This document shows, piece by piece, positions 1 to 6,122 of a stretch of 6,763 nucleotides of DNA. The notes beneath the pieces are model-generated. The model saw only the letters and a list, made by a program, of their open reading frames with translations, was not told where the DNA came from and searched no databases. Made by a program: the position numbers and the translations under genes. This DNA comes from an uncultured Lachnospiraceae bacterium (GTDB lineage: Bacteria > Bacillota > Clostridia > Lachnospirales > Lachnospiraceae): contig CAMOVS010000067.1 of NCBI GenBank assembly GCA_946627575.1, forward strand, positions 1 through 6,763, given 5' to 3'. Position 1 is the stretch's first letter. Every line of letters starts with the position of its first letter.

Positions 1-1552
1 CCTCCATCTCCTCATCAGAGATATCGACATTCAGTGAATTGTTAGGTATGTCAATCTTAATGATATCGCCCTCTTCTACCAGAGCGATGGGGCCACCTAC
101 AGCGGCTTCCGGTGATACGTGTCCGATGGAAGCACCCCGGGAAGCACCGGAAAAACGTCCGTCTGTGATCAGGGCTACCGTAGATCCCAGACCCATACCT
201 GCGATGGCAGAGGTAGGATTGAGCATCTCTCTCATGCCCGGACCGCCCTTGGGACCTTCATAGCGGATGACAACGACATCACCTTCCACGATCTTGCCGC
301 CCTTGATGGCTGCGATGGCGTCTTCCTCACAGTCAAATACGCGGGCAGGACCTTCATGAACCATCATCTCCGGAACAACGGCTGACTGCTTAACAATACC
401 GGTATCCGGGGCCAAATTGCCCTTGAGGACGGCGATGCCGCCTTCCTTCAGATAGGGATTGTCTACAGGCCGGATGACTTCGGGATCCCGGTTAACCGCA
501 TGGGCGATGTTTTCGCCAACAGTTTTGCCGGTTACGGTAGGCAGGTCTGTGTAAAGAAGACCCAGGTCTGAAAGCTCCTTCATGACGGCATAGACGCCGC
601 CTGCTTCGTTAAGGTCTTCCATGTAGGTAGGACCGGCCGGAGCCAGATGGCAAAGGTTAGGAGTCTTCTTGCTAATCTCATTGGCAATCTCCATATTGAG
701 CTCAACACCAGCCTCATGGGCGATTGCCGGAAGGTGGAGCATGGTGTTGGTGGAGCAGCCCAGAGCCATATCCACGGTCAGACAGTTCAAGAATGCTTCT
801 TTGGTCATGATGTCACGGGGACGGATATTCTTCTCCAGCATCTCCATAACCTTCATGCCGGCATGCTTGGCCAGACGGATTCTCTCGGAATAAACCGCCG
901 GAATGGTTCCGTTGCCCCTAAGCCCCATACCGATGGCCTCGGTCATACAGTTCATGGAGTTGGCCGTATACATGCCGGAGCAGGATCCGCAGGTGGGGCA
1001 GACATTATTTACATACTCTTCTACTTCTTCCTCGGTCATCTTGCCGGCTTCATAGGCACCTACTGCTTCAAACATGGAAGACAGACTTCTTTTCTTGCCG
1101 CCGACATGGCCTGCAAGCATGGGGCCGCCGCTGACAAAGACGGTGGGAACATTGACCCTTGCGGCTGCCATAAGGAGACCGGGTACATTCTTGTCACAGT
1201 TAGGAATCATAACCAGGGCGTCAAACTGATGGGCCTTGGCCATGGCTTCGGTGGAATCCGCAATCAGCTCGCGGGTTACCAGGGAGTACTTCATCCCCGT
1301 ATGGCCCATGGCAATACCATCGCAGACGGCGATAGCCGGGAAGACTACGGGAGTACCTCCCGCCATAGCCACTCCCATGCGGACAGCTTCGCAGATCTTA
1401 TCCAGATTCATATGTCCGGGAACAATCTCGTTGTAGGAACAGCAGATGCCGACCAGCGGACGCTCCAGCTCTTCCTTGGTATATCCAAGCGCATTAAATA
1501 AAGACCGGTGGGGTGCCTGCTGCATCCCCTTCTTTACCTGATCACTCCTCAT
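1..1552 (-). CDS. ilvD: Dihydroxy-acid dehydratase IlvD, C-terminus cut by window edge
   Basis: This enzyme dehydrates 2,3-dihydroxy-isovalerate and 2,3-dihydroxy-3-methylvalerate to the 2-oxo acids that become valine (and leucine) and isoleucine; it is a cytoplasmic iron-sulfur enzyme. I translated the minus strand and found an open frame of 517 codons with no stop, running off the left edge; the family is usually about 550-615 residues, so roughly 35 or more are missing. Visible hallmarks are APHRSL (13-18), VPGHMNL (44-50), NCDKN (118-122, Cys119), [10 protein letters not shown] (185-194) and GRFSGASRG (465-473, with the conserved Ser468). The first position that is Cys in [2Fe-2S] members (PCN) reads PGH here, as in the E. 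coli oxygen-labile [4Fe-4S] type. I chose the ATG at 1552 (MRSDQVKKG) because homologues begin this way and GGAGG lies 11 bases upstream; an in-frame ATG at 1570 has no good ribosome site. leuB lies 143 bases upstream. Confidence 0.96.
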   Translation of the reverse strand, partial: MRSDQVKKGMQQAPHRSLFNALGYTKEELERPLVGICCSYNEIVPGHMNLDKICEAVRMGVAMAGGTPVVFPAIAVCDGIAMGHTGMKYSLVTRELIADSTEAMAKAHQFDALVMIPNCDKNVPGLLMAAARVNVPTVFVSGGPMLAGHVGGKKRSLSSMFEAVGAYEAGKMTEEEVEEYVNNVCPTCGSCSGMYTANSMNCMTEAIGMGLRGNGTIPAVYSERIRLAKHAGMKVMEMLEKNIRPRDIMTKEAFLNCLTVDMALGCSTNTMLHLPAIAHEAGVELNMEIANEISKKTPNLCHLAPAGPTYMEDLNEAGGVYAVMKELSDLGLLYTDLPTVTGKTVGENIAHAVNRDPEVIRPVDNPYLKEGGIAVLKGNLAPDTGIVKQSAVVPEMMVHEGPARVFDCEEDAIAAIKGGKIVEGDVVVIRYEGPKGGPGMREMLNPTSAIAGMGLGSTVALITDGRFSGASRGASIGHVSPEAAVGGPIALVEEGDIIKIDIPNNSLNVDISDEEME

Positions 1553-1563
1553 TATCCTTATAT

Positions 1564-1568
1564 CCTCC
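1564..1568 (-). promoter_or_regulatory. Shine-Dalgarno site of ilvD
   Basis: On the minus strand this reads GGAGG, 11 bases before the ATG at 1552. It overlaps the codons that would follow the alternative in-frame ATG at 1570, which argues for the shorter start. The spacing is slightly long; an AAGGA (1555-1559) lies too close to the ATG to be the main site. Confidence 0.6.
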
Positions 1569-1612
1569 ATCTTCAAAATAAGTTGCTGCTACAAACATCA
1601 ATCATCGATAAG

Positions 1613-1639
1613 ACAGCTGCAGATTCTATAGACAACTGT
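1613..1639 (-). other. Possible hairpin in the leuB-ilvD gap
   Basis: The 143-base gap between leuB and ilvD holds an imperfect inverted repeat: on the minus strand ACAGTTGT and GCAGCTGT can form eight pairs (two of them G-U) around an 11-base loop. No run of T follows, so it is not a standard intrinsic terminator. The 5' arm can also pair with CAACT at 1581-1585, and the 3' arm GCTGT with GCAGC at 1584-1588, so mutually exclusive folds are possible. I recognise no T-box or riboswitch core in the gap. The fold is inferred by eye and may be chance. Confidence 0.25.
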
Positions 1640-1695
1640 AATTAAAGGCAGCTTTTCATAATTCTAAATGGGAATCTCAGCTGATTTATTATCAT

Positions 1696-2787
1696 CTATC
1701 CAAGCTGAATACATTCGGCGATCCGGTCGCCCATCTCGCAGGTACCGAGCCTGGTCATACCATCAGACATAATATCAAGGGTCCGGTATCCGTCTGCCAG
1801 CACCTTCTCCACTGCGGCATCGATGGCATCCGCTGCCTGATCCAGATTCAGAGAATAACGCAGCATCATGGATGCGGACAGGATGGTTGCGATGGGATTG
1901 GCTATATTCTTGCCGGCGATATCCGGCGCAGATCCATGGCTGGGCTCATAGAGGCCGAAGGAGCCTTCTCTTAAGCTGGCTGATGACAGCATGCCGATGG
2001 ATCCTGTAACCATACTGGCTTCGTCCGAAAGGATATCTCCGAACATATTTTCTGTAAGTATTACATCAAACTGTCTGGGATCACGGACCAGCTGCATAGC
2101 ACAGTTGTCGACCAGCATATGCTCCAGTTCCACCTCAGGATAGTCCTGGGCTACTTCGTTGACCACCTGCCTCCAGAGACGGGAGGAATCAAGGACATTG
2201 GCCTTGTCTACACTGGTGACCTTTTTCCTTCTCTTCATGGCAATATCAAAGCCACGGATCGCAATTCTGCGGATCTCATCTTCCCTGTAGCTTAAGGTAT
2301 CAACCGCTTTACGAAGACCCTCTTCTTCAAAGGTCTTCCTCTCTCCAAAGTAAAGGCCTCCGGTCAGCTCCCTCATAACAACCAGGTCAAAGCCATCACC
2401 GATAATCTCATCGCGGAGAGGACAGGCCTCCCTAAGCTGGTCGTAGAGATAGGCCGGTCTCATGTTGGCAAAGAGCCCCAGACTCTTTCTTAACTTAAGC
2501 AGCCCGGCTTCCGGTCTTTTATCCGGAGGCAGCTTATACCAGGGGGAAGTCGATGTATTACCGCCTATAGAACCCATGAGTACGGCATCACAGCCCTCAG
2601 CGGCCTCTATAGCTTCATCCGTCAAAGGCAGGCCAGTGACATCGATAGATGCTCCACCCATCAGAATCTCTGTGTATTCAAACTCCAATCCGAATCTGAC
2701 AGCGGCAGCCTCAAGCACCTTCTGTGCTTCTGAGATGATCTCGGGACCGATGCCGTCGCCACGAATGATACCGATCTTATAACTCAT
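1696..2787 (-). CDS. leuB: 3-isopropylmalate dehydrogenase LeuB
   Basis: LeuB oxidises and decarboxylates 3-isopropylmalate with NAD+ to 2-oxoisocaproate, the third step of leucine synthesis, in the cytoplasm. At 363 residues it has the normal family length and is intact. It carries the nucleotide-fold start RGDGIGPE (9-16), the substrate arginines in [16 protein letters not shown] (Arg100, Arg110) and MRELTGG (Arg139), the catalytic Tyr146 and Lys195, the metal-binding Asp227, Asp251 and Asp255, and the NAD-binding [18 protein letters not shown] (281-298), where Asp289 fits NAD+ rather than NADP+. These positions, taken together, separate it from isocitrate and tartrate dehydrogenases. AAGGA at 2796-2800 lies 8 bases before the ATG, supporting this start. 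The upstream gap of 111 bases holds a small reading frame overlapping the start codon. ilvD follows in the same direction, fitting a branched-chain amino acid cluster; leuA, leuC and leuD are not in the window. Confidence 0.97.
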   Translation of the reverse strand: MSYKIGIIRGDGIGPEIISEAQKVLEAAAVRFGLEFEYTEILMGGASIDVTGLPLTDEAIEAAEGCDAVLMGSIGGNTSTSPWYKLPPDKRPEAGLLKLRKSLGLFANMRPAYLYDQLREACPLRDEIIGDGFDLVVMRELTGGLYFGERKTFEEEGLRKAVDTLSYREDEIRRIAIRGFDIAMKRRKKVTSVDKANVLDSSRLWRQVVNEVAQDYPEVELEHMLVDNCAMQLVRDPRQFDVILTENMFGDILSDEASMVTGSIGMLSSASLREGSFGLYEPSHGSAPDIAGKNIANPIATILSASMMLRYSLNLDQAADAIDAAVEKVLADGYRTLDIMSDGMTRLGTCEMGDRIAECIQLG

Positions 2788-2807
2788 GAATCTATTCCTT
2801 TCTGCAT
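2784..2807 (-). CDS. Candidate seven-codon upstream frame overlapping the leuB start
   Basis: On the minus strand an ATG at 2807 opens a seven-codon frame (MQKGIDS) whose TGA stop overlaps the leuB ATG as ATGA. It has its own AAGGA (2814-2818) with a 6-base spacer, as good as the site of leuB itself. The layout is that of translational coupling: ribosomes ending here would stop exactly on the leuB start codon. The frame also covers the leuB Shine-Dalgarno site, so its translation could influence initiation at leuB. It contains no leucine, valine or isoleucine codons, so it does not look like a classical attenuation peptide. No peptide function is claimed, and it could be a chance frame. Confidence 0.35.
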   Translation of the reverse strand: MQKGIDS

Positions 2808-2898
2808 TATTATTCCTTATGTTAATATCAGATTAAATTATGCGTATCTTATTCACTATAACTCATAAAACCATATAAGTCCAGTGCCACAATGCTTC
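2788..2898 (-). promoter_or_regulatory. A+T-rich amidase-leuB gap, possible leuB promoter
   Basis: This 111-base gap is clearly more A+T-rich than the genes beside it. On the minus strand TTGTGG (2887-2892) and TTTTAT (2865-2870) are separated by 16 bases, with TGG just before the second hexamer, giving a weak sigma-A-like promoter that would start RNA near 2857. The match is poor in both boxes, and no terminator for the amidase gene is visible. The change of function between the amidase and leuB makes a new promoter here plausible. The downstream half holds the short frame and duplicated ribosome site listed separately. Confidence 0.25.
2793..2818 (-). repeat. Duplicated ribosome-binding octamer before leuB
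   Basis: The eight bases AAGGAATA (minus strand) occur twice, at 2811-2818 and 2793-2800, 18 bases apart. The first is placed to serve the short upstream frame and the second to serve leuB. The duplication is directly visible; whether both copies bind ribosomes is inferred. Confidence 0.5.
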
Positions 2899-3696
2899 TT
2901 AATAGATATCTTCTACATCTTTTTTAAACTGCTCCCATGCATCTTCATGCTTTACATAATATCGGGGGCACATCTTTCCTGTCACATCATAATGACGGAT
3001 GACATCGTCCGCTTCAAGATTATAGAGGGCGCAAAGCCAGGCTGTCAATTGAACCACGGAGGCATAGGTTTTGTCGTTGAACTTGCCGGACTTATCCGGG
3101 TGGCAGCACTCGATCGATATGGTATCCTCGTTAGCGTCATTAGAACAATATGCTATCTCATCAAGAGGAACCAGCTGGAGAATCTCCCCCTCAAGGCCTA
3201 CTATAAAATGTGAACTGGCTTTTGTATCGTGATTTTTAGCCAGGTTGGCAAAATACCTCCGGTTTTCGTCAGCCGTTGAACCGGGATTCTGTACATAGTG
3301 GATCACCACACCCCGAACCTCAGGGAGATCGATCCCCGGCCTGTTATACTCGCTTACCTCAAGCAGCTTCTTCTTAATATCCGGTTTGATCGTGTCCGGA
3401 TCTACATGCACCGGAGGCTTCTGGGATTCTTTACCCTGCTCTGCCGCTTTGCTATCCGCTTGATCCTTCAGAGACCGCCCACGGAAAAGCCATGATGCTA
3501 TGAGCCCCGCAAATATAAAAAACAGTATAAGGCCGAATATGAGAACCAGGAGCTCAGGACTGATCACTTCCTGTCTCGCCTTCCTGCCTGTATTCGTATT
3601 TTTCTTCCGGTTCGCCCGGAGTCGTCTGGATTGAGCCGGGCTGACGCCCCTGTGGTTCTTTCGATTCTTATTAAAATGGGAAGCAGTTTTTTTCAT
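2899..3696 (-). CDS. Membrane-anchored N-acetylmuramoyl-L-alanine amidase (Amidase_2/PGRP type)
   Basis: This protein is predicted to cut the amide bond between N-acetylmuramic acid and L-alanine of peptidoglycan, outside the membrane. Of its 265 residues, 1-42 form a tail with 15 Lys/Arg and no acidic residue, 48-71 form one hydrophobic membrane helix, about 72-110 form a charged linker, and 125-260 form the zinc amidase domain. The T7-lysozyme-like ligands are His133 (VVIHY), His235 (RHYDVTGKMCP) and Cys243, with Lys241 in the usual place two residues before the Cys; SSHF (161-164) and IE (195-196) match other core strands. The positive tail puts the N-terminus inside and the enzyme outside. 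No cleavable signal peptide is apparent. The ATG has only a weak ribosome site (GGTG) and lies 15 bases after a stem-loop; an in-frame TGA lies a short way upstream and I see no other ATG, GTG or TTG between. Its role in cell growth, division, sporulation or recycling cannot be told from the window. Confidence 0.9.
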   Translation of the reverse strand: MKKTASHFNKNRKNHRGVSPAQSRRLRANRKKNTNTGRKARQEVISPELLVLIFGLILFFIFAGLIASWLFRGRSLKDQADSKAAEQGKESQKPPVHVDPDTIKPDIKKKLLEVSEYNRPGIDLPEVRGVVIHYVQNPGSTADENRRYFANLAKNHDTKASSHFIVGLEGEILQLVPLDEIAYCSNDANEDTISIECCHPDKSGKFNDKTYASVVQLTAWLCALYNLEADDVIRHYDVTGKMCPRYYVKHEDAWEQFKKDVEDIY

Positions 3697-3711
3697 GGAT
3701 GATACACCGAA

Positions 3712-3756
3712 GCGGCAAGCGGGAATCTTTCTTCAAAAGATGGAGCCGCCTGCCGC
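3712..3756 (-). other. Two-tier stem-loop between nfnB and the amidase gene
   Basis: On the minus strand GCGGCAGGC (3748-3756) pairs with GCTTGCCGC (3712-3720) in nine pairs, one of them G-U. Inside it, ATCTTT (3736-3741) pairs perfectly with AAAGAT (3725-3730) around a five-base loop, leaving an internal loop of GGCTCC opposite TCCC. No T-run follows on either strand, so it is not a textbook intrinsic terminator. It ends 15 bases before the amidase start codon. It could stabilise the upstream nfn message, pause RNA polymerase or lower amidase expression; which of these applies is unknown. Confidence 0.5.
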
Positions 3757-3776
3757 ATAATCGCATGAATAAGTGG

Positions 3777-5174
3777 TTATTTTCCGGAAAGCTTAGCATC
3801 GATTGCTGCCGCTGCCTTTTTCCCGGCCCCCATAGCCAGGATCACCGTCGCAGCACCTGTCACAGTATCTCCTCCGGCGTAAACGTTCTCCTTGGAAGAC
3901 TCCATCGTCTCTTCATTAACAATGATACCGCCCCATTTCTGAGTGTCAAGTCCCGGTGTAGTCTGACGAATCAGCGGGTTGGGGCTCTGGCCGATGGCGA
4001 TCACCACCGTCTCAACATCGATGGTGTAATTGGACCCTTCGATAGGTACAGGACGTCTTCTTCCGGAAGCATCGGGCTCTCCCAGTTCCTGCTTGACGAT
4101 CTCCATGCTCTTGACCCAGCCTTTATCGTCGCCAATCAAGGCTGCCGGGTTGTTAAGGAAGCGGAAAATAATACCTTCCTCCTTTGCATGATGGAGCTCT
4201 TCCAGTCTGGCCGGCGCTTCTTCCTCGCTTCTACGATAAACGATATATACTTCCTCAGCTCCCAGCCTCTTGGCGGTTCTGGCTGCATCCATAGCCACAT
4301 TGCCGGCTCCTACGACGGCAACACGCTTGCCAACCTTGATGGGCGTAGCTACCTCCGGGAACTTATAGCCCTTCATCAGATTGACGCGGGTCAGAAACTC
4401 GTTAGCCGATACTACGCCGAGAAGGTTTTCTCCCGGGATGCCAAGGAAACGGGGAAGACCTGCTCCGCTTCCGACAAATACAGCATCATAACCATCTTCC
4501 ATAAGCTCATCGATGGTCACAGACCGGCCTACGATAACATTGGTCTCAATATCCACACCCAGGTCCTGAACGGTCTGAATCTCCCGGGCTACCAGGTCCT
4601 TAGGCAGACGGAACTCGGGAATACCATAGGAAAGAACTCCGCCTGGTTTATGCAGGGCCTCAAATACGGTAACATCGTATCCTTTCTTGATTAATTCACC
4701 GGCACAGGTGATGCCGGAAGGGCCGGAACCTACTACAGCTACCTTCTTGCCGTTCTTTTCGATCTCCGTCTTCCTGGCTTCTGCGTGAGCCATATGATAG
4801 TCAGCCACGAAACGCTCCAGACGGCCTATCGCTACCGGTTCTCCCTTGATACCGCGAACACACTGGCCTTCACACTGGTTCTCCTGGGGACAAACCCTGC
4901 CGCAGATGGCAGGAAGGGCATTTTCACTGGTAATGATATCATAAGCCGCATCAAAATCTCCCTCGGCAACTTTAGCGATAAAGTCCGGAATCGGTACATT
5001 AACAGGGCATCCGCCGACACAGGGGCGGTGCTTGCAGTTAAGACAGCGCCCGGCCTCTTCGATGGCCATCTCAGCTGTATATCCAAGAGCAACCTCACTA
5101 AAATTCTTATTTCTAACATCCGGTGCCTGCTCGGGCATAGGAACCTTCACCGGACTCATATTTTTCTTAGCCAT
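3777..5174 (-). CDS. nfnB: NfnB, large subunit of NADH-dependent ferredoxin:NADP+ oxidoreductase (GltD-like)
   Basis: This is the NADPH-side, flavin-bifurcating subunit of NfnAB, which reversibly makes two NADPH from NADH, reduced ferredoxin and two NADP+. The protein has 465 residues. Cys44, Cys47, Cys52 and Cys56 and then Cys91, Cys95, Cys101 and Cys105 are arranged as in the two [4Fe-4S] clusters of GltD-like proteins. GSGPSG (149-154) begins the FAD fold, VVGAGNVAMDAARTAKRLGA (287-306) with YRR (313-315) is the NADPH site, and YAGGD (432-436) closes the FAD site. Databases often call such proteins 'glutamate synthase small subunit' (gltD or gltA). I prefer nfnB because the upstream partner is NfnA and there is no glutamate synthase large subunit in the window. 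The start is supported by AGGGG 8 bases before the ATG, and the gap to nfnA is 39 bases. A GltA-like or sulfide dehydrogenase role cannot be wholly excluded. Confidence 0.88.
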   Translation of the reverse strand: MAKKNMSPVKVPMPEQAPDVRNKNFSEVALGYTAEMAIEEAGRCLNCKHRPCVGGCPVNVPIPDFIAKVAEGDFDAAYDIITSENALPAICGRVCPQENQCEGQCVRGIKGEPVAIGRLERFVADYHMAHAEARKTEIEKNGKKVAVVGSGPSGITCAGELIKKGYDVTVFEALHKPGGVLSYGIPEFRLPKDLVAREIQTVQDLGVDIETNVIVGRSVTIDELMEDGYDAVFVGSGAGLPRFLGIPGENLLGVVSANEFLTRVNLMKGYKFPEVATPIKVGKRVAVVGAGNVAMDAARTAKRLGAEEVYIVYRRSEEEAPARLEELHHAKEEGIIFRFLNNPAALIGDDKGWVKSMEIVKQELGEPDASGRRRPVPIEGSNYTIDVETVVIAIGQSPNPLIRQTTPGLDTQKWGGIIVNEETMESSKENVYAGGDTVTGAATVILAMGAGKKAAAAIDAKLSGK

Positions 5175-5213
5175 ATCTATATCCCCTTTCTAAGGATCAA
5201 TGATTTCGGTTAT

Positions 5214-6047
5214 TTAAGCTTCCTTGCCAAGACCGATTCTGCACTGATGCTCCTCTTCCCTGAAATAACCCTGTCTCGTCATACATTCGTCAAAATCTAC
5301 TTCGAATCCATCAAAGTCCGGACCGTCTACACAGGCAAATCTGGTCTTGCCGCCAACCGTAACCCGGCAGCCGCCGCACATGCCGGTTCCGTCAATCATG
5401 ATAGGATTCAGGGAAACCATGGTATGAAGGTCAAAAGGTTTGGTAACCTTGACCACATTCTTCATCATAATCAGGGGGCCGATCGCGATGCATTCCTCGT
5501 AGGCATCACGGTCTTTATCCAGGATCTCCTGGAGCACGTTGGTTACAAATCCCTTGGTACCCATGGATCCGTCATCCGTCGCAATATAGACATTGTCACA
5601 GAACTCCGCAAAGCGGTCAGCCAGAAGAACATAGGGAGCGCTCTTTCCGCCGATGATAACCTCAACCTTGGTTCCCTGCTCAGCCAGCTTACGAAGCTGC
5701 GGGTAAAGGGGAGCAGCGCCAACACCGCCGGCTACGCCGATTACCTTCTTCTCCTTCTTGTCAAGAACTGCCGGAACACCAAGAGGACCTACAAAGTCCT
5801 GGATGCTGTCGCCTTCCTGCTTCTGGGACAGGAGTTTGGTGGAGTAACCTACCACCTGGTAAATGATAGTGACTGTTTCCTTTTCCCTGTCATAATCTGC
5901 GATCGTCAGGGGAACCCTCTCACCATCCTCATCAACACGGATGATAACGAACTGGCCAGGCTCGCACTTCCTGGCAACAAAAGGAGCGTGAATCTCCATC
6001 AGTTCTACCAGATCATTCAGAACCTCTTTTTTCACAATCTTATACAT
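5214..6047 (-). CDS. nfnA: NfnA, [2Fe-2S]/FAD small subunit of NADH-dependent ferredoxin:NADP+ oxidoreductase
   Basis: NfnA is the NADH-side subunit that passes electrons to or from the bifurcating flavin of NfnB; it belongs to the ferredoxin-NADP reductase superfamily (also labelled SudB or PyrK-like). The protein has 277 residues. RVPLTIADYD (44-53) fits the FAD-binding site, GVAGGVGAAPLYPQ (104-117) the NAD(H) fold, and DGTGMCGGCRV (219-229) plus ACVDGP (238-243) the [2Fe-2S] site, with Cys224, Cys227, Cys239 and probably Asp219 as ligands. I chose the ATG at 6047 (MYKIVKKEV) because family members start this way and AGAGGTG lies 6 bases upstream; an in-frame ATG at 6071 would add eight residues and swallow that site. 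nfnB follows after 39 bases, so the two are almost surely co-transcribed. A PyrK role is unlikely because no pyrD or other pyrimidine gene is nearby. Confidence 0.9.
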   Translation of the reverse strand: MYKIVKKEVLNDLVELMEIHAPFVARKCEPGQFVIIRVDEDGERVPLTIADYDREKETVTIIYQVVGYSTKLLSQKQEGDSIQDFVGPLGVPAVLDKKEKKVIGVAGGVGAAPLYPQLRKLAEQGTKVEVIIGGKSAPYVLLADRFAEFCDNVYIATDDGSMGTKGFVTNVLQEILDKDRDAYEECIAIGPLIMMKNVVKVTKPFDLHTMVSLNPIMIDGTGMCGGCRVTVGGKTRFACVDGPDFDGFEVDFDECMTRQGYFREEEHQCRIGLGKEA

Positions 6048-6053
6048 GAAATA

Positions 6054-6060
6054 CACCTCT
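6054..6060 (-). promoter_or_regulatory. Shine-Dalgarno site deciding the nfnA start
   Basis: Minus-strand AGAGGTG, with a 6-base spacer to the ATG at 6047. It lies inside the reading frame if the upstream ATG at 6071 is used, so it favours the shorter protein. Confidence 0.7.
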
Positions 6061-6083
6061 TCTATAAGCATAACTGCGTTGAA

Positions 6084-6098
6084 TAGCTATAATAGCTA
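6084..6098. repeat. Perfect 15-base palindrome between glnS and nfnA
   Basis: TAGCTAT and ATAGCTA flank a single central A, a perfect inverted repeat in the 75-base gap. The same stretch can be read as a tandem AATAGCTA repeat (6082-6089 and 6091-6098). Its place, 36 bases before the nfnA start, suits an operator. A weak promoter could overlap it on the minus strand: TTGGAG (6114-6119), a 19-base spacer and TATTAT (6089-6094). It does not match the Rex or PerR/Fur operators I know. Function is inferred from position only, and an A+T-rich chance palindrome is possible. Confidence 0.35.
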
Positions 6099-6122
6099 AT
6101 GGTAACGTAAGCGCTCCAATAT

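Noticed and set aside
647..1501. A 284-codon open frame on the plus strand opposite ilvD
   Set aside because: Antisense shadow; the minus strand reads a continuous IlvD with all signature motifs across the same bases.
1553..1695. A T-box leader controlling ilvD
   Set aside because: The 143-base gap is short and I could not find a T-box core sequence or a terminator/antiterminator pair.
3712..3756. An intrinsic terminator after nfnB
   Set aside because: The stem is strong but no T-run follows its 3' arm on either strand, so it is recorded only as a stem-loop of unknown role.
3699..4694. A 331-codon open frame on the plus strand opposite nfnB
   Set aside because: Antisense shadow of nfnB; its protein is rich in His, Ser and Arg with no family features.
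3777..5174. Calling this gene gltD, glutamate synthase small subunit
   Set aside because: No large subunit is adjacent, while an NfnA partner lies directly upstream, so NfnB is the better name. A homotetrameric GltA-like role remains a minor possibility.
6048..6071. An nfnA start at 6071 adding eight residues (MLIEEVYF)
   Set aside because: The strong AGAGGTG lies between the two ATGs at the right distance for 6047, and family members begin with MYKI-like sequences.
4785..6086. A 433-codon open frame on the plus strand opposite nfnA and nfnB
   Set aside because: It lies wholly antisense to two well-supported genes, shows no recognisable domain and has a composition expected from the complement of their codons. 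The minus-strand proteins carry complete catalytic motifs.
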